Below are positions 6,833-15,848 of a stretch of 54,780 nt of DNA, one piece after another. The translations under genes were made by a program, and so were the position numbers. Within the stretch, counting starts at the first letter, position 1; each line of letters starts with the position of its first letter. The stretch is from Bacteroidaceae bacterium (lineage in GTDB: Bacteria; Bacteroidota; Bacteroidia; Bacteroidales; Bacteroidaceae): NCBI GenBank assembly GCA_017379075.1, contig JAFNXL010000039.1:1-54780 (forward strand), in the 5' to 3' direction. The notes under the pieces were generated by a model. That model had not been told where the DNA came from, made no database searches, and worked only from the letters and a program-made list of their open reading frames with translations.

Positions 6833-7783
6833 TCAATATACCAACTTTACGTTATCAATCCACAGCGTTGATCCGGGAGTTCCGATATACGCTCCTCCGT
6901 AACTGCTGTCAAACTTAAGAATGAGATGGGTGGGTGTTTCATCCGCAGACGCAAACCCTTCCTCGCTGATAGGCACATTTTCACCTTTACTGTTCAGTGC
7001 ATAATATGTACGTTCGCCCACAACGGGACCCATCCAATCGCGATACCAGCTCTCCTTGCTTATGTCGCCATAATGGATGGGGAATTGCTTGCCATCCTGC
7101 CAACCGTCTGTAGATTTGTCAAAACGCATACGCAAGGTGCCTACACGCTTTGCATGCAGATTGCCGTCGGCGTCTTCCCAGCGTTTCTGCAAGAGGCACA
7201 CCACCTCGCACATATCCTGTCCGGGCACGGTCTTGCGTTTGCCAAAACCGGTTTCCTTTATTCGGTTAGGCTCATTGGTGAGAGAAACCTTATAGTCCAT
7301 CATCAGCGCTTTGGGCTTGCGGGTAAAAGGGATACCCACATTTATTTTTGACATCGGATTACTGGTACCGGTAATTGGCTCAACCATTGTTCCGGTATAT
7401 ATACTTCCAGCAGCCAATACCGTGATGTTCACAATGCCGATGGCCTTGCATTTCTCTATACGAGACATCAGTTTGACACACTTGCCGTCGCCATGCTTGT
7501 CTGGGAACACACTGCAATTGGTCTTGACGATACCGCACACCTTGGCATAGACATTACTGTTTGCCCAAGGGGAACCGCCTTGATTGAAAAAGGGTTTGGC
7601 ACCGTCGAACTTCCCTTCGGGGCCCACCTCGTACAATCTTTTGGTCTGTCCGCCCATCAAGGCACTTTCCTTGATATCTCGCGTAATCCAACTTTCAAAG
7701 TCGCCATATTTAAGCAGTTCCGCTTGTGAAAAAGCAAATTGCACGCACAGCAACTGCAACGTAAGGAATATATACCTTTTCAT
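6833..7783 (-). CDS. Secreted PCMD-domain protein (putative carbohydrate-binding)
   Basis: Exported 316-residue protein. Residues 1-19 form a signal peptide (MKRYIFLTLQLLCVQFAFS); there is no lipobox. The mature part resembles the PCMD family (putative carbohydrate metabolism domain), which is common in Bacteroidales secreted proteins and has a jelly-roll fold. Supporting features are the early GDFESW motif and the C-terminal HLILKFDSSYGGAYIGTPGS segment ending in LWIDNVKLVY, a typical carbohydrate-binding-module-like last strand. No catalytic residues can be named. It lies 45 bases after the barrel gene and four before nspC, so all three are probably cotranscribed. Glycan binding at the cell surface is inferred from the family only. 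Confidence 0.8.
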   Translation of the reverse strand: MKRYIFLTLQLLCVQFAFSQAELLKYGDFESWITRDIKESALMGGQTKRLYEVGPEGKFDGAKPFFNQGGSPWANSNVYAKVCGIVKTNCSVFPDKHGDGKCVKLMSRIEKCKAIGIVNITVLAAGSIYTGTMVEPITGTSNPMSKINVGIPFTRKPKALMMDYKVSLTNEPNRIKETGFGKRKTVPGQDMCEVVCLLQKRWEDADGNLHAKRVGTLRMRFDKSTDGWQDGKQFPIHYGDISKESWYRDWMGPVVGERTYYALNSKGENVPISEEGFASADETPTHLILKFDSSYGGAYIGTPGSTLWIDNVKLVY

Positions 7784-7828
7784 TATTTCTCGCCTCCAGT
7801 TTAATCGTTTAATTCAGTTTATAGAACA

Positions 7829-9064
7829 TCAGAACGCCTCTCCAATGTTGAAGCAGAAGCCGGGCTTATTACGTGTAAATCCAAAGTCGAAACGAATGTT
7901 AACCCTACGTTTCATTTCCCAGCGTGCACCAATACCATAGCTGGGCAAGAAGCGCTCCATGTTGATGGACTGGAAATTGTTGAACACATTTCCGCCACCC
8001 ACCCAAAGGGCGCACCCCCAACGCTTCCAAATGTGCTGGCGCAATTCGATCTGTGCCTGAATGATTCCATTGTCGCGGTAACGGCCTTCGTAGTATCCGC
8101 GAAGACGATTGCCCTCGCCCGATTTGGCCAGATAGGTCCAGGGCACTTCGCCACCCTGGCTGGAATAGTTATACTGTCCGTTGACCTCGAATGCCAGGAT
8201 GGCACTCTTGTAGGGACGCACATAAGTGCTGTAGGTGATGTCGGTGCAATTGAAATAGTATTTGTTGAGCAATTTGGGATAGAACATTTGCTCAATCTTG
8301 AAGAAATGGCCGCGAGAGGCATTCAATGTGAAGTCTCTACTGTCATACTGGATATTCAAACCGCCACCGAACGTGTTCACATCCTTATTTTGCAGTCCGC
8401 GCTTGCCAACAAGCAGTGTGTCCGATGAGTTCTCAAAATCGTAGGCATGGCTCAACATGATATCCAACTGCGGACCCACATAGAGATTGGGTGCCACACG
8501 GAAAAGGAAGTTTGGCTCGCATACAAACTTCACCTGGGTGTACTTGCATTCATTATCGTCATGCAAGCCACGGTTGTAACCAATTCCCCAAAACTTGGTA
8601 GGCAGATAATAGAGCACCAGCTTGTAGTCCCAACGGTAACGGTCGCCCTTCATAAAGTTATTGCCACGGAAACCAAACTGCATCATTCCGGAGAGGCCGG
8701 CCGTGAAGGCCACACTCACGCTACTGCGCTGCAATGTAGGATCATTGCGGTCCCAGCTATACATACCGCTCACTCCACCAGCAATACCCAGTCCGCTGGA
8801 AGAATTGAAGAACGGACCGCCAAGAATGGTACAGTCAAACTTTTTATATTCCTGTTTGTTCGAGTTGGTCAGATAACGGCCAAGCCACACAAAAGGGCGT
8901 TGGATGCCCTTGGGCAAAGAATCCCTCTTGAGAGAACGATATTTGTATTGTGTATATTCGTTTGCAACAGAATCCGAACTTGAATAACTTCCATTCTCAT
9001 TGCCCATAACAACAGAGGGGGCCATGCACAAGAACAGGAAAAAGGCAAGGATATAGGTCTTCAC
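7829..9064 (-). CDS. BamA/TamA-family (D15) outer-membrane beta-barrel protein
   Basis: Outer-membrane protein of 411 residues with a signal peptide (cleavage near VVMGN). It corresponds to the C-terminal 16-strand barrel of the Omp85 superfamily without POTRA repeats. Alternating hydrophobic beta strands run throughout. The RLRGYYEGRYRDN segment is the equivalent of the conserved VRGY/F loop motif that folds into the barrel, and the chain ends in phenylalanine as outer-membrane barrels do. Without POTRA domains it is unlikely to be BamA itself; such short barrels in Bacteroidetes are annotated only by family. It heads the operon with the PCMD protein and nspC. A TACCTTTG box lies at 9093-9100. 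Confidence 0.85.
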   Translation of the reverse strand: MKTYILAFFLFLCMAPSVVMGNENGSYSSSDSVANEYTQYKYRSLKRDSLPKGIQRPFVWLGRYLTNSNKQEYKKFDCTILGGPFFNSSSGLGIAGGVSGMYSWDRNDPTLQRSSVSVAFTAGLSGMMQFGFRGNNFMKGDRYRWDYKLVLYYLPTKFWGIGYNRGLHDDNECKYTQVKFVCEPNFLFRVAPNLYVGPQLDIMLSHAYDFENSSDTLLVGKRGLQNKDVNTFGGGLNIQYDSRDFTLNASRGHFFKIEQMFYPKLLNKYYFNCTDITYSTYVRPYKSAILAFEVNGQYNYSSQGGEVPWTYLAKSGEGNRLRGYYEGRYRDNGIIQAQIELRQHIWKRWGCALWVGGGNVFNNFQSINMERFLPSYGIGARWEMKRRVNIRFDFGFTRNKPGFCFNIGEAF

Positions 9065-9092
9065 TTATATATAAATTTTTATTTTACAGATG

Positions 9093-9100
9093 CAAAGGTA
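9093..9100 (-). promoter_or_regulatory. -7 box of the barrel-PCMD-nspC operon
   Basis: TACCTTTG on the minus strand fits TAnnTTTG, about 29 bases before the start codon. No TTG is seen at the -33 position. Confidence 0.5.
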
Positions 9101-9119
9101 CAGAATTTCTGCGAATTAC

Positions 9120-9150
9120 TTGCATTATTACCATTTTTAGGATATTTTTG
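9120..9150 (+). promoter_or_regulatory. Bacteroidetes promoter of fbp
   Basis: TTG at 9120-9122 and TATTTTTG at 9143-9150 are separated by 20 bp, in good agreement with the consensus. It is divergent from the box at 9093-9100, so about 60 bp serve both directions. Confidence 0.6.
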
Positions 9151-9183
9151 TGATGAAAATAACCAACAGGACAAAGATTTCGC

Positions 9184-11172
9184 ATGCAAAATATAGACCC
9201 GGAGCGCGTTAGCCAGGACATCCGCCTGCTACAACTGCTGGCCCAGACTTTCCCCTGTATTGAAAGTGCCAGCTCTGAAATCATCAACTTGGAAGCCATC
9301 CAGAACCTTCCGAAAGGAACGGAGCACTTCGTGGCGGACATCCACGGAGAGCACGAGGCGTTTCTACACATTCTGCGCAATGCAAGCGGAAACATCAAGC
9401 GAAAAGTGGAAGAATTGTTCTCCACCACGCTGAACCAGGAAGAAATCAACGAACTCTGTACGCTTATCTATTACCCAGAGCAGAAACTGGAGATGATTGA
9501 GGCGCAGGAAAACGACCTGCCCAACTTCTACGCACGCACCCTTCTGCGGCTCATCCAAGTGTGCCAAAGCGTCACCAGCAAATACACCCGCTCAAAGGTG
9601 AGAAAAGTGCTTCCCCGTCAATATGCCTACATCATTGAAGAGCTTCTGCACGAAAATCCATTCGACGACGACAAGGAGGCCTACTTCGGCCGCATCATCG
9701 AGACAATCGTACAAACCGGACAGAGCGCCAACTTCATCATCGCCATCTGCCAGGTCATACACGCCCTGAGCATTGACCAACTGCACATCCTTGGCGACAT
9801 CTACGACCGCGGACCGGGTTCCCACATCATCATGGACTTCTTGTTGGAAAGGCAGAACTTCGACGTGCAGTGGGGAAACCACGACTGTCTGTGGATGGGT
9901 GCCGCCGCCGGAAACGACTGCTGCATCGCCACCGTACTGCGCCTCTCACTCCGCTATGCCAACATGACCACTTTGGAAGACGGATACGGCATAAACCTGC
10001 TGCCGCTCGCCACCTTTGCCATGACCACATACGAGAACGACCCCTGCACCTGCTTCCAGCCCCAACTGCTCCAAGACAAATCGCGTCACAGCCGAAAGGA
10101 CAAACTCCTGTTGGCCCAGATGCACAAGGCCATCACCGTCATACAGTTCAAACTGGAAGCCCAGATTCAGCAGCAACATCCCGAATGGGAACTGAAAAGC
10201 CGAGGCACCTTTGACCATATCGATTTTCAGCGCGGCGTATATAGATATGAAGGCAAGGACTATGAGATGTGCGACACGTATCTGCCCACCGTCGATCCTG
10301 CCGACCCCTTCAGCCTGACTGCGGAGGAAAGCGAACTGGTGGAAAAGCTGCACCACTCCTTCCGTGTGAGTGACAAGTTGCAACGTCACATCCGCCGCCT
10401 GTTCCAGCACGGATGTATGTATAATGTCTGCAACGGCAATCTGCTGTTCCACGCTTCCGTCCCCCTCAATGCAGACGGCAGCCTGAAAGAGGTAAGTTTG
10501 CCAGACGGAAAGTTTTCCGGAAAGGAACTGATGCACCGCATCGGCATGATTATGCGAAGCGCCTTCCAGCGCGAAGTACCCACCGCTGAACGCAAATACG
10601 CCCGGGACTACTTCTGGTATCTTTGGTGCGGACCGGACAGTCCCCTCTTCGGCAAGGATCGCATGACCACCTTCGAACGTTATTTCCTCACAGACAAGAG
10701 CATGCACACCGAGCAGAAGGGCTATTACTTCCAATACCGCAACGACCCCGACGTGTGCGACCGCATTTTGGATGCCTTCGGAGCGCAAGGCACATATCGT
10801 CACATCATCAACGGCCACGTTCCCGTACACGTTACCCGTGGCGAGAACCCCAGCAAGGCTGGCGGAAAGCTGATGGTGATTGACGGCGGCTTCTCACGCG
10901 CCTACCACCAGACCACCGGCATTGCCGGATATACGCTGGTCTATCACAGCCGCGGATTCCAACTCATACAGCACGAACCCTTCACCAGCACCAAAGAGGC
11001 CATTCGCAACGGCTCGGATATCAAGTCGAGCACGCAGATTGTGGAAATGACCGGCCACAGAATGCGGGTGCGCGATACAGACAAGGGGCGTGAGATTCAG
11101 GCACAGATTGACGACCTCCGCAATCTGGTCTATGCCTACCGCCATGGACTTATCAAGGAACAACAGGGATAG
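9184..11172 (+). CDS. fbp: Fructose-1,6-bisphosphatase class III
   Basis: Gluconeogenic enzyme that hydrolyses fructose 1,6-bisphosphate to fructose 6-phosphate. At 662 residues it has the length of the class III enzymes known from Bacillus and common in Bacteroidetes, not the ~330-residue class I type. The calcineurin-like metallophosphatase motifs are visible: VADIHGEHEAF (D52, H54), GDIYDRGP near 204-211 and WGNHD near 229-233, with a later INGHVPVH histidine motif and a DGGFS segment. Between them is the long insertion typical of this class. The start is 34 bases after a consensus promoter, and the distance from the divergent barrel gene excludes longer alternatives. GH92 follows after 56 bases, possibly on the same transcript. 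Confidence 0.96.
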   Translation: MQNIDPERVSQDIRLLQLLAQTFPCIESASSEIINLEAIQNLPKGTEHFVADIHGEHEAFLHILRNASGNIKRKVEELFSTTLNQEEINELCTLIYYPEQKLEMIEAQENDLPNFYARTLLRLIQVCQSVTSKYTRSKVRKVLPRQYAYIIEELLHENPFDDDKEAYFGRIIETIVQTGQSANFIIAICQVIHALSIDQLHILGDIYDRGPGSHIIMDFLLERQNFDVQWGNHDCLWMGAAAGNDCCIATVLRLSLRYANMTTLEDGYGINLLPLATFAMTTYENDPCTCFQPQLLQDKSRHSRKDKLLLAQMHKAITVIQFKLEAQIQQQHPEWELKSRGTFDHIDFQRGVYRYEGKDYEMCDTYLPTVDPADPFSLTAEESELVEKLHHSFRVSDKLQRHIRRLFQHGCMYNVCNGNLLFHASVPLNADGSLKEVSLPDGKFSGKELMHRIGMIMRSAFQREVPTAERKYARDYFWYLWCGPDSPLFGKDRMTTFERYFLTDKSMHTEQKGYYFQYRNDPDVCDRILDAFGAQGTYRHIINGHVPVHVTRGENPSKAGGKLMVIDGGFSRAYHQTTGIAGYTLVYHSRGFQLIQHEPFTSTKEAIRNGSDIKSSTQIVEMTGHRMRVRDTDKGREIQAQIDDLRNLVYAYRHGLIKEQQG

Positions 11173-11188
11173 ACAGCACCCCAATTCC

Positions 11189-11196
11189 TAAATTTG
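11189..11196 (+). promoter_or_regulatory. Possible -7 box before the GH92 gene
   Basis: TAAATTTG lies 33 bases before the ATG and fits TAnnTTTG; no TTG is found at the -33 position, so this is weak support for a separate GH92 promoter. Confidence 0.3.
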
Positions 11197-11228
11197 GATT
11201 ATAAATTTTCAAACCTATATTTTTCAAG

Positions 11229-14200
11229 ATGAACAAAACTTTGAACCTATTCTTACTCACAACTGCACTCGCCGTGAAGGCAGTTGCGCAGGTGGAGTAT
11301 GTGAACCCAATGATTGGAACAGACGGAATGGGACACACCTTCCCCGGAGCCTGTGTTCCCTTCGGCATTGTGCAGCTCAGTCCGGACACCGACACCATCC
11401 CCCACAACGTGGACGGCAAATACCAGCCGCAAACCTATGCCTATTGTGCCGGCTACCAGTATAAGGACAAGACCATAGTCGGATTCAGTCACACACACAT
11501 GAGCGGAACTGGACATTCTGACCTGGGCGACATCCTCATCATGCCCACCACCGGCAAACTCTTCCTGAACCCCGGCACCGCAGACAACCCCGATGCCGGC
11601 TACCGCTCACGATTCTCACACCAGACCGAGAAATCTGTGCCCGGACACTATCAGGTCACACTGGACGACTATAAGGTAAAGGCCGAACTCACCGCCACCC
11701 CCAGAGTGGGCGTCCACAAATACACATTCCCCCAGAACGAGGAGGGACGCATCGTCGTGGACCTCAACCACGGCATCTACAACTATGACGGAAAGACCCT
11801 TTGGGCCATGATGCGTGTGGAAAACGACACCCTGGTTACAGGTTACCGCATCACCAACGGTTGGGCGCGCACCAACTACACCTACTTTGCCATGTCCTTC
11901 TCGCAGCCTGTCAAAAACTTCGGATACAAGGACCACGAGCGCATACTATACAACGGATGGTGGAGAAAGTTCCCCGTGAACAACAACTTCCCCGAGATGG
12001 CTGGACGCAAACTTGTTTCCTACTTCGAGTTTGACACGAAGTCCAACCCCGAACTGGTGGTCAAGGTGGCTCTCTCCGCCACTGGCACGGACGGCGCCGT
12101 GAGAAACCTCATGCGCGAAGCTGCTGGTAAAGACTTCGCCACCATTGCCCGCGAAGCGTCAGACGATTGGAACAGCCAGCTCGCCTCCATACAGGTGGAA
12201 GGCACTGAAGACCAGAAGGCAATGTTCTATACCTCGTACTACCACACCATGATCAACCCCTCCGTCTACATGGACGTGGATGGCAGATACCGCGGACTGG
12301 ACCAGAACATTCACCGCGCAAGAGGATTCAAGAACTACACCATCTTCTCGCTTTGGGACACCTATCGCGCCGAACACCCCTTCCTCATGCTGATGAAGCC
12401 CAGAGCTGCAAGAGACATGGCCATGTCCATGATTCGCCACCAGCAACAGAGCGTCCACGGACTGCTTCCCATCTGGAGTCACATGGCCAACGACAACTGG
12501 TGCATGAGCGGATACCACGCCACCTCCGTGCTGGCGGACGCCATTGCCAAGGGTGCGCAAATCAATCCAGCCGAGGCATTGAAGGCCATGGAGAAGACCT
12601 CAAAGGTGCCCTATCTGGAAGGACTGGGCGAATACAACCTGCTTGGTTACGTTCCCCTGGAAGCCAGCGGAACCGCCGCATCCACCACACTGGAATATTG
12701 CTATGACGACTGGACCATCTACCAGACTGCGCTCAACAGCGGAAACGAACGCCTGGCACAGGAATATCTGCAACGCGCGCTCAACTACCGCAAGATTTAT
12801 GACCCCGAAATCGGCTTTGCCCGCCCACGCTTCCGCAACGGAGACTTCAAGCCCCAGTTTGACGTACTCCAGACCCATGGCGAGGGCTTTATCGAGGGCA
12901 ACTCCTTCAACTTCTCCTTCCACGTACCCCACGATGTGCCGGGCGTAATGAAGCTCATGGGCGGCGAAAAGGAATTCCTCCGCAAACTGGACGAACTCTT
13001 CGGCATGCACCTTCCCAAGAAGTATTACGAAGCCAACGAAGACATCACCGAGGACTGCCTCATTGGCGGATATGTCCACGGCAACGAGCCCAGCCACCAC
13101 ATTCCCTATCTCTATGCCTGGACATCCCAGCCCTGGAAGACACAGTACTGGGTGCGCGAGGTTATGAACAAGATGTACCGCAACCACATCCGCGGACTGG
13201 GCGGAAACGACGACTGTGGACAGATGTCGGCCTGGTACCTCTTCACCGCAATGGGATTCTATCCCGTATGCCCCGGTACAGACCAGTATGTCCTGGGCGC
13301 TCCCTATCTGCCCTACCTCAAACTCACTCTTGAAGGCGGAAAGACCTTCGAAATCAAGGCTCCTGGCGTGAGTGACACGAACCGCTATGTCAAGTCAGTC
13401 CGCCTCAACGGAAAACCCTACACCAAGACCTACATCACCCACGCCGACCTCATCAAGGGCGGAACCCTGGAATTTCAGATGTCCGACAAGCCCAACAAGA
13501 AGCGCGGAAAGGACAAGGCCGACAAGCCCTACTCGCTCACAGACGGCGAAAACGTAATCATCCCCGAGCCCAAGGCCGAGGACAACGAAGCCGAAGCCAA
13601 GTGGGCCAACTACTACTTGGGCAACATCCTCTTTGAGGACCAGGCCAAGGGCACAGAAGGCTCGCGCATCTACCATAGCATCATCCCCAACCCCGAGCAG
13701 TACATCAGCAAGCAGGCCCGCACCGTGCTGAATACACTCTATTTCAGCCCCAAGGACAGCATTGTGCCCGTGAACAACCTCCACTACACCCTGCAAGACA
13801 TTGACGGCATCTCGGCCAAGGGCGGCGGAAACGGCGAGATTGGCATCTTCTACAGCACACGCCACATTGCCAAGTCCTTCAAGGACAACGACACCGCCAA
13901 GGTTGACTTCGAATCTCGCGGCGTGCTCTTGCACGAACTCACCCACGCCTACCAGTTGGAACCCCAGGGCATCGGTTCCTACGGCACCAACAAGGTGTTC
14001 TGGGCCTTCATTGAGGGTATGGCCGATGCTGTGCGCGTGGCAAACGGCGGATTCAACGGTGAGGAAGACCGTCCCAAGGGCGGCCACTATATGAACGGAT
14101 ACCGCTTTGCCGGTTACTTCTTCGTTTGGCTGCGAGACAACAAGGACCCCGACTTCCTGCGCAAGTTCAACCGCAGTACCCTCGAAGTAGTACCCTGGTC

Positions 14201-14291
14201 ATTCGACGGTGCCATCAAGCACGTCCTCGGCAAGGAGTACGACGTTGAGGAACTCTGGAAGGAATACCAGAAGGCTATGGGAGACATTTAG
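11229..14291 (+). CDS. GH92 alpha-mannosidase fused to a basic-secretory-protein-like metallopeptidase domain
   Basis: Exported 1020-residue protein with two parts. After a signal peptide (1-20) comes a family GH92 exo-alpha-mannosidase: the N-terminal VNPMIGTDGMGHTFPGA motif, the FIEGNS motif with candidate acid E556, HGNEPSHH near 618-625, and GNDDCGQMSAWY with D661/D662 as candidate base residues. GH92 enzymes are calcium-dependent and trim alpha-mannosides from N-glycans or yeast mannan. The part from about residue 755 starts with a lysine-rich linker and is followed by a domain resembling plant basic secretory protein (BSP). It has HELTHAYQ at 902-909 (H902, E903, H906), an HExxH zinc-peptidase signature, then WAFIEGMADAVR, which could hold the third ligand. 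The reading frame is continuous. Both domain calls are from motifs; whether the second is an active peptidase is unknown. Confidence 0.9.
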   Translation: MNKTLNLFLLTTALAVKAVAQVEYVNPMIGTDGMGHTFPGACVPFGIVQLSPDTDTIPHNVDGKYQPQTYAYCAGYQYKDKTIVGFSHTHMSGTGHSDLGDILIMPTTGKLFLNPGTADNPDAGYRSRFSHQTEKSVPGHYQVTLDDYKVKAELTATPRVGVHKYTFPQNEEGRIVVDLNHGIYNYDGKTLWAMMRVENDTLVTGYRITNGWARTNYTYFAMSFSQPVKNFGYKDHERILYNGWWRKFPVNNNFPEMAGRKLVSYFEFDTKSNPELVVKVALSATGTDGAVRNLMREAAGKDFATIAREASDDWNSQLASIQVEGTEDQKAMFYTSYYHTMINPSVYMDVDGRYRGLDQNIHRARGFKNYTIFSLWDTYRAEHPFLMLMKPRAARDMAMSMIRHQQQSVHGLLPIWSHMANDNWCMSGYHATSVLADAIAKGAQINPAEALKAMEKTSKVPYLEGLGEYNLLGYVPLEASGTAASTTLEYCYDDWTIYQTALNSGNERLAQEYLQRALNYRKIYDPEIGFARPRFRNGDFKPQFDVLQTHGEGFIEGNSFNFSFHVPHDVPGVMKLMGGEKEFLRKLDELFGMHLPKKYYEANEDITEDCLIGGYVHGNEPSHHIPYLYAWTSQPWKTQYWVREVMNKMYRNHIRGLGGNDDCGQMSAWYLFTAMGFYPVCPGTDQYVLGAPYLPYLKLTLEGGKTFEIKAPGVSDTNRYVKSVRLNGKPYTKTYITHADLIKGGTLEFQMSDKPNKKRGKDKADKPYSLTDGENVIIPEPKAEDNEAEAKWANYYLGNILFEDQAKGTEGSRIYHSIIPNPEQYISKQARTVLNTLYFSPKDSIVPVNNLHYTLQDIDGISAKGGGNGEIGIFYSTRHIAKSFKDNDTAKVDFESRGVLLHELTHAYQLEPQGIGSYGTNKVFWAFIEGMADAVRVANGGFNGEEDRPKGGHYMNGYRFAGYFFVWLRDNKDPDFLRKFNRSTLEVVPWSFDGAIKHVLGKEYDVEELWKEYQKAMGDI

Positions 14292-14816
14292 ATTGCACCT
14301 TGCCTGGCAACGTAGCATTTTGATGACGAAATGATACTCAAATGCAAAAATGCAAAGAAATATTGTTTTAGCTGAAAATAGTCACGATATAATATTTGCA
14401 TTTTTGCATTTTCTTTGCAAAAAAATCCATACAACTCACAGCAGGAAGTTCACAGCCCCAGCCCCAGAAAAACAAACGCTGTGGCGTGGGAGTAAATTTT
14501 CCCTCGCCATGCAAAAAACAAGGATACCAAAAGGTAAAAACTGCTGATTTGAATAAAATTTTACAAATGTGCAAAACAATTAAATTCTCATCAATAAAAC
14601 ATCGTTTTTGCGGACAACAAAGCAAGGTCAAAAAGACGACACCAACGGCCGTACTGAACTTGCGTTCGTCTAAACTTACAATCGGAATACGGCTATAGAA
14701 ATGACGGTTGTTATATAGAAAAAGTAAAGTGAAGATAAGTCTATTTTCAACAAAAAACATTAACTTTGTAGCGTATTAAGCAGAAAATCCCTTAAAAATA
14801 TAAGTAATCTAATCAC
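14292..14816. repeat. Intergenic gap holding the TGCAAAAATGCAAA inverted repeat, copy 2
   Basis: No gene is supported in these 525 bases. At 14340-14356 and 14395-14411 lies a perfect 17-bp inverted repeat (AAATGCAAAAATGCAAA) with a 38-nt A+T-rich loop, closely related to the element at 1103-1171. Downstream to about 14530 is a purine/cytosine-patterned stretch whose antisense translation I recognise as another recurring spurious Bacteroidales ORF, so the repeat unit may extend that far. The last 60 bases hold the porin promoter. Confidence 0.55.
14761..14768 (+). promoter_or_regulatory. -7 box of the porin operon
   Basis: TAACTTTG fits TAnnTTTG, 48 bases before the ATG. The -33 region (ATTTTC) is weak. 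Confidence 0.45.
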
Positions 14817-15848
14817 ATGAAAAAAATCATTTGTTCTTTGTGCCTGCTGGTAAGTTCGCTATGCGCCACGGCACAAGAAAACAAGGCAATCAACTTGCTG
14901 TTCGAAACACGTTTGGACTATCAACGTGAATATCTGGACGGGGACGCCGTAAAAGCTAATTCTGGATTCAGAGGAAAATATCTGAACGTGATGCTCTTCG
15001 GCACAATCAATGAGCATTGGTCCTACTCGTACCGTCAACGACTGAACAAAGCGCATGCCGACCAGAGTTTCTTTGATGCCACTGACTGGATTCACATTAC
15101 TTACAGGCTGAACAAGAACTGGGCTTTCAACGGAGGTAAGCAAGTGGTTGGCATAGGTGGTTATGAATATGACCGTGCGCCCATTGATCTCTATTTCTGT
15201 TCGGAATACTGGAACAACATCCCCTGCTACCAGTTTGGTGTGAGCACCACATATACCACCAACAACGGTAAGGACAGTTTCATGGCTCAGTTTTGCGAAA
15301 GCCCTTTCAACTTTAAGAATGAGGACCTCTATGCCTATAACCTAATGTGGTATGGCACTCATGGTTGGTACAACAGTATGTGGTCTGTCAATGCGCAGGA
15401 ATATGCCCCGGGCAAATTCATCTACTACCTTGCATTGGGCAACGAGTTCCGTTTTGGCGATGCCACACTGCAGCTCGACTTCATGAACCGCGCCACAGAC
15501 GGGCATACCTTCTTCTTCAAGGACTTCTCGGTCATGGGTGAGCTGTCATACACGATAGGCAAAAAGTTCAATGTGTTTGGCCGAATGTCTTACGATGTGA
15601 ATAAAACTCACAGTACGGGCGATATGTGCGTAATGCCAGGCACAGAGCTAACTCGACTGGGTGCCGGTGTGGAATTTTATCCGTTACCGGAAGGAAACCG
15701 CAATCTGCGTTTCCACCTTGCAGCCTGCCATTCGTTCGGCAAAAATGGCAATCCAGAAGGTACCATGCAGGATGAGCAGACTTTCGCGGACATGGGTGTG
15801 AAGTTGAAATTGGATATTCTGGCGTTAACAAAAACAATCTTTAAATGA
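14817..15848 (+). CDS. Outer-membrane porin, OprO/OprP-like
   Basis: Exported 343-residue protein with signal peptide MKKIICSLCLLVSSLCATAQ. The mature chain is built of alternating amphipathic beta strands (for example YLNVMLFGTINEHWSYSYRQRL, WAFNGGKQVVGIGGYE and LGAGVEFYPLP), as in phosphate-selective porins of the OprO/OprP family, which are frequent in Bacteroidetes. The GGKQVVGIGGYE stretch corresponds to the family's barrel-wall region. The chain ends LTKTIFK, not in a terminal aromatic residue, but F342 is penultimate. Its TGA overlaps the next ATG (ATGA), so it is translationally coupled to the following membrane protein. Substrate preference cannot be read from the sequence. Confidence 0.8.
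   Translation: MKKIICSLCLLVSSLCATAQENKAINLLFETRLDYQREYLDGDAVKANSGFRGKYLNVMLFGTINEHWSYSYRQRLNKAHADQSFFDATDWIHITYRLNKNWAFNGGKQVVGIGGYEYDRAPIDLYFCSEYWNNIPCYQFGVSTTYTTNNGKDSFMAQFCESPFNFKNEDLYAYNLMWYGTHGWYNSMWSVNAQEYAPGKFIYYLALGNEFRFGDATLQLDFMNRATDGHTFFFKDFSVMGELSYTIGKKFNVFGRMSYDVNKTHSTGDMCVMPGTELTRLGAGVEFYPLPEGNRNLRFHLAACHSFGKNGNPEGTMQDEQTFADMGVKLKLDILALTKTIFK

Noticed and set aside
5656-6918. 420-codon frame on the plus strand over nspC
   Set aside because: nspC on the minus strand is unmistakable; the plus frame has no recognisable domain and runs through the tRNA promoter area.
9946-10830. 294-codon open frame antisense to fbp
   Set aside because: It lies wholly within fbp, which has all catalytic motifs; no start signal or family resemblance.
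14368-14760. 130-codon antisense frame in the gap before the porin
   Set aside because: It is made of the TGCAAAAATG repeat and adjoining repetitive DNA; no family, and it covers the porin promoter.
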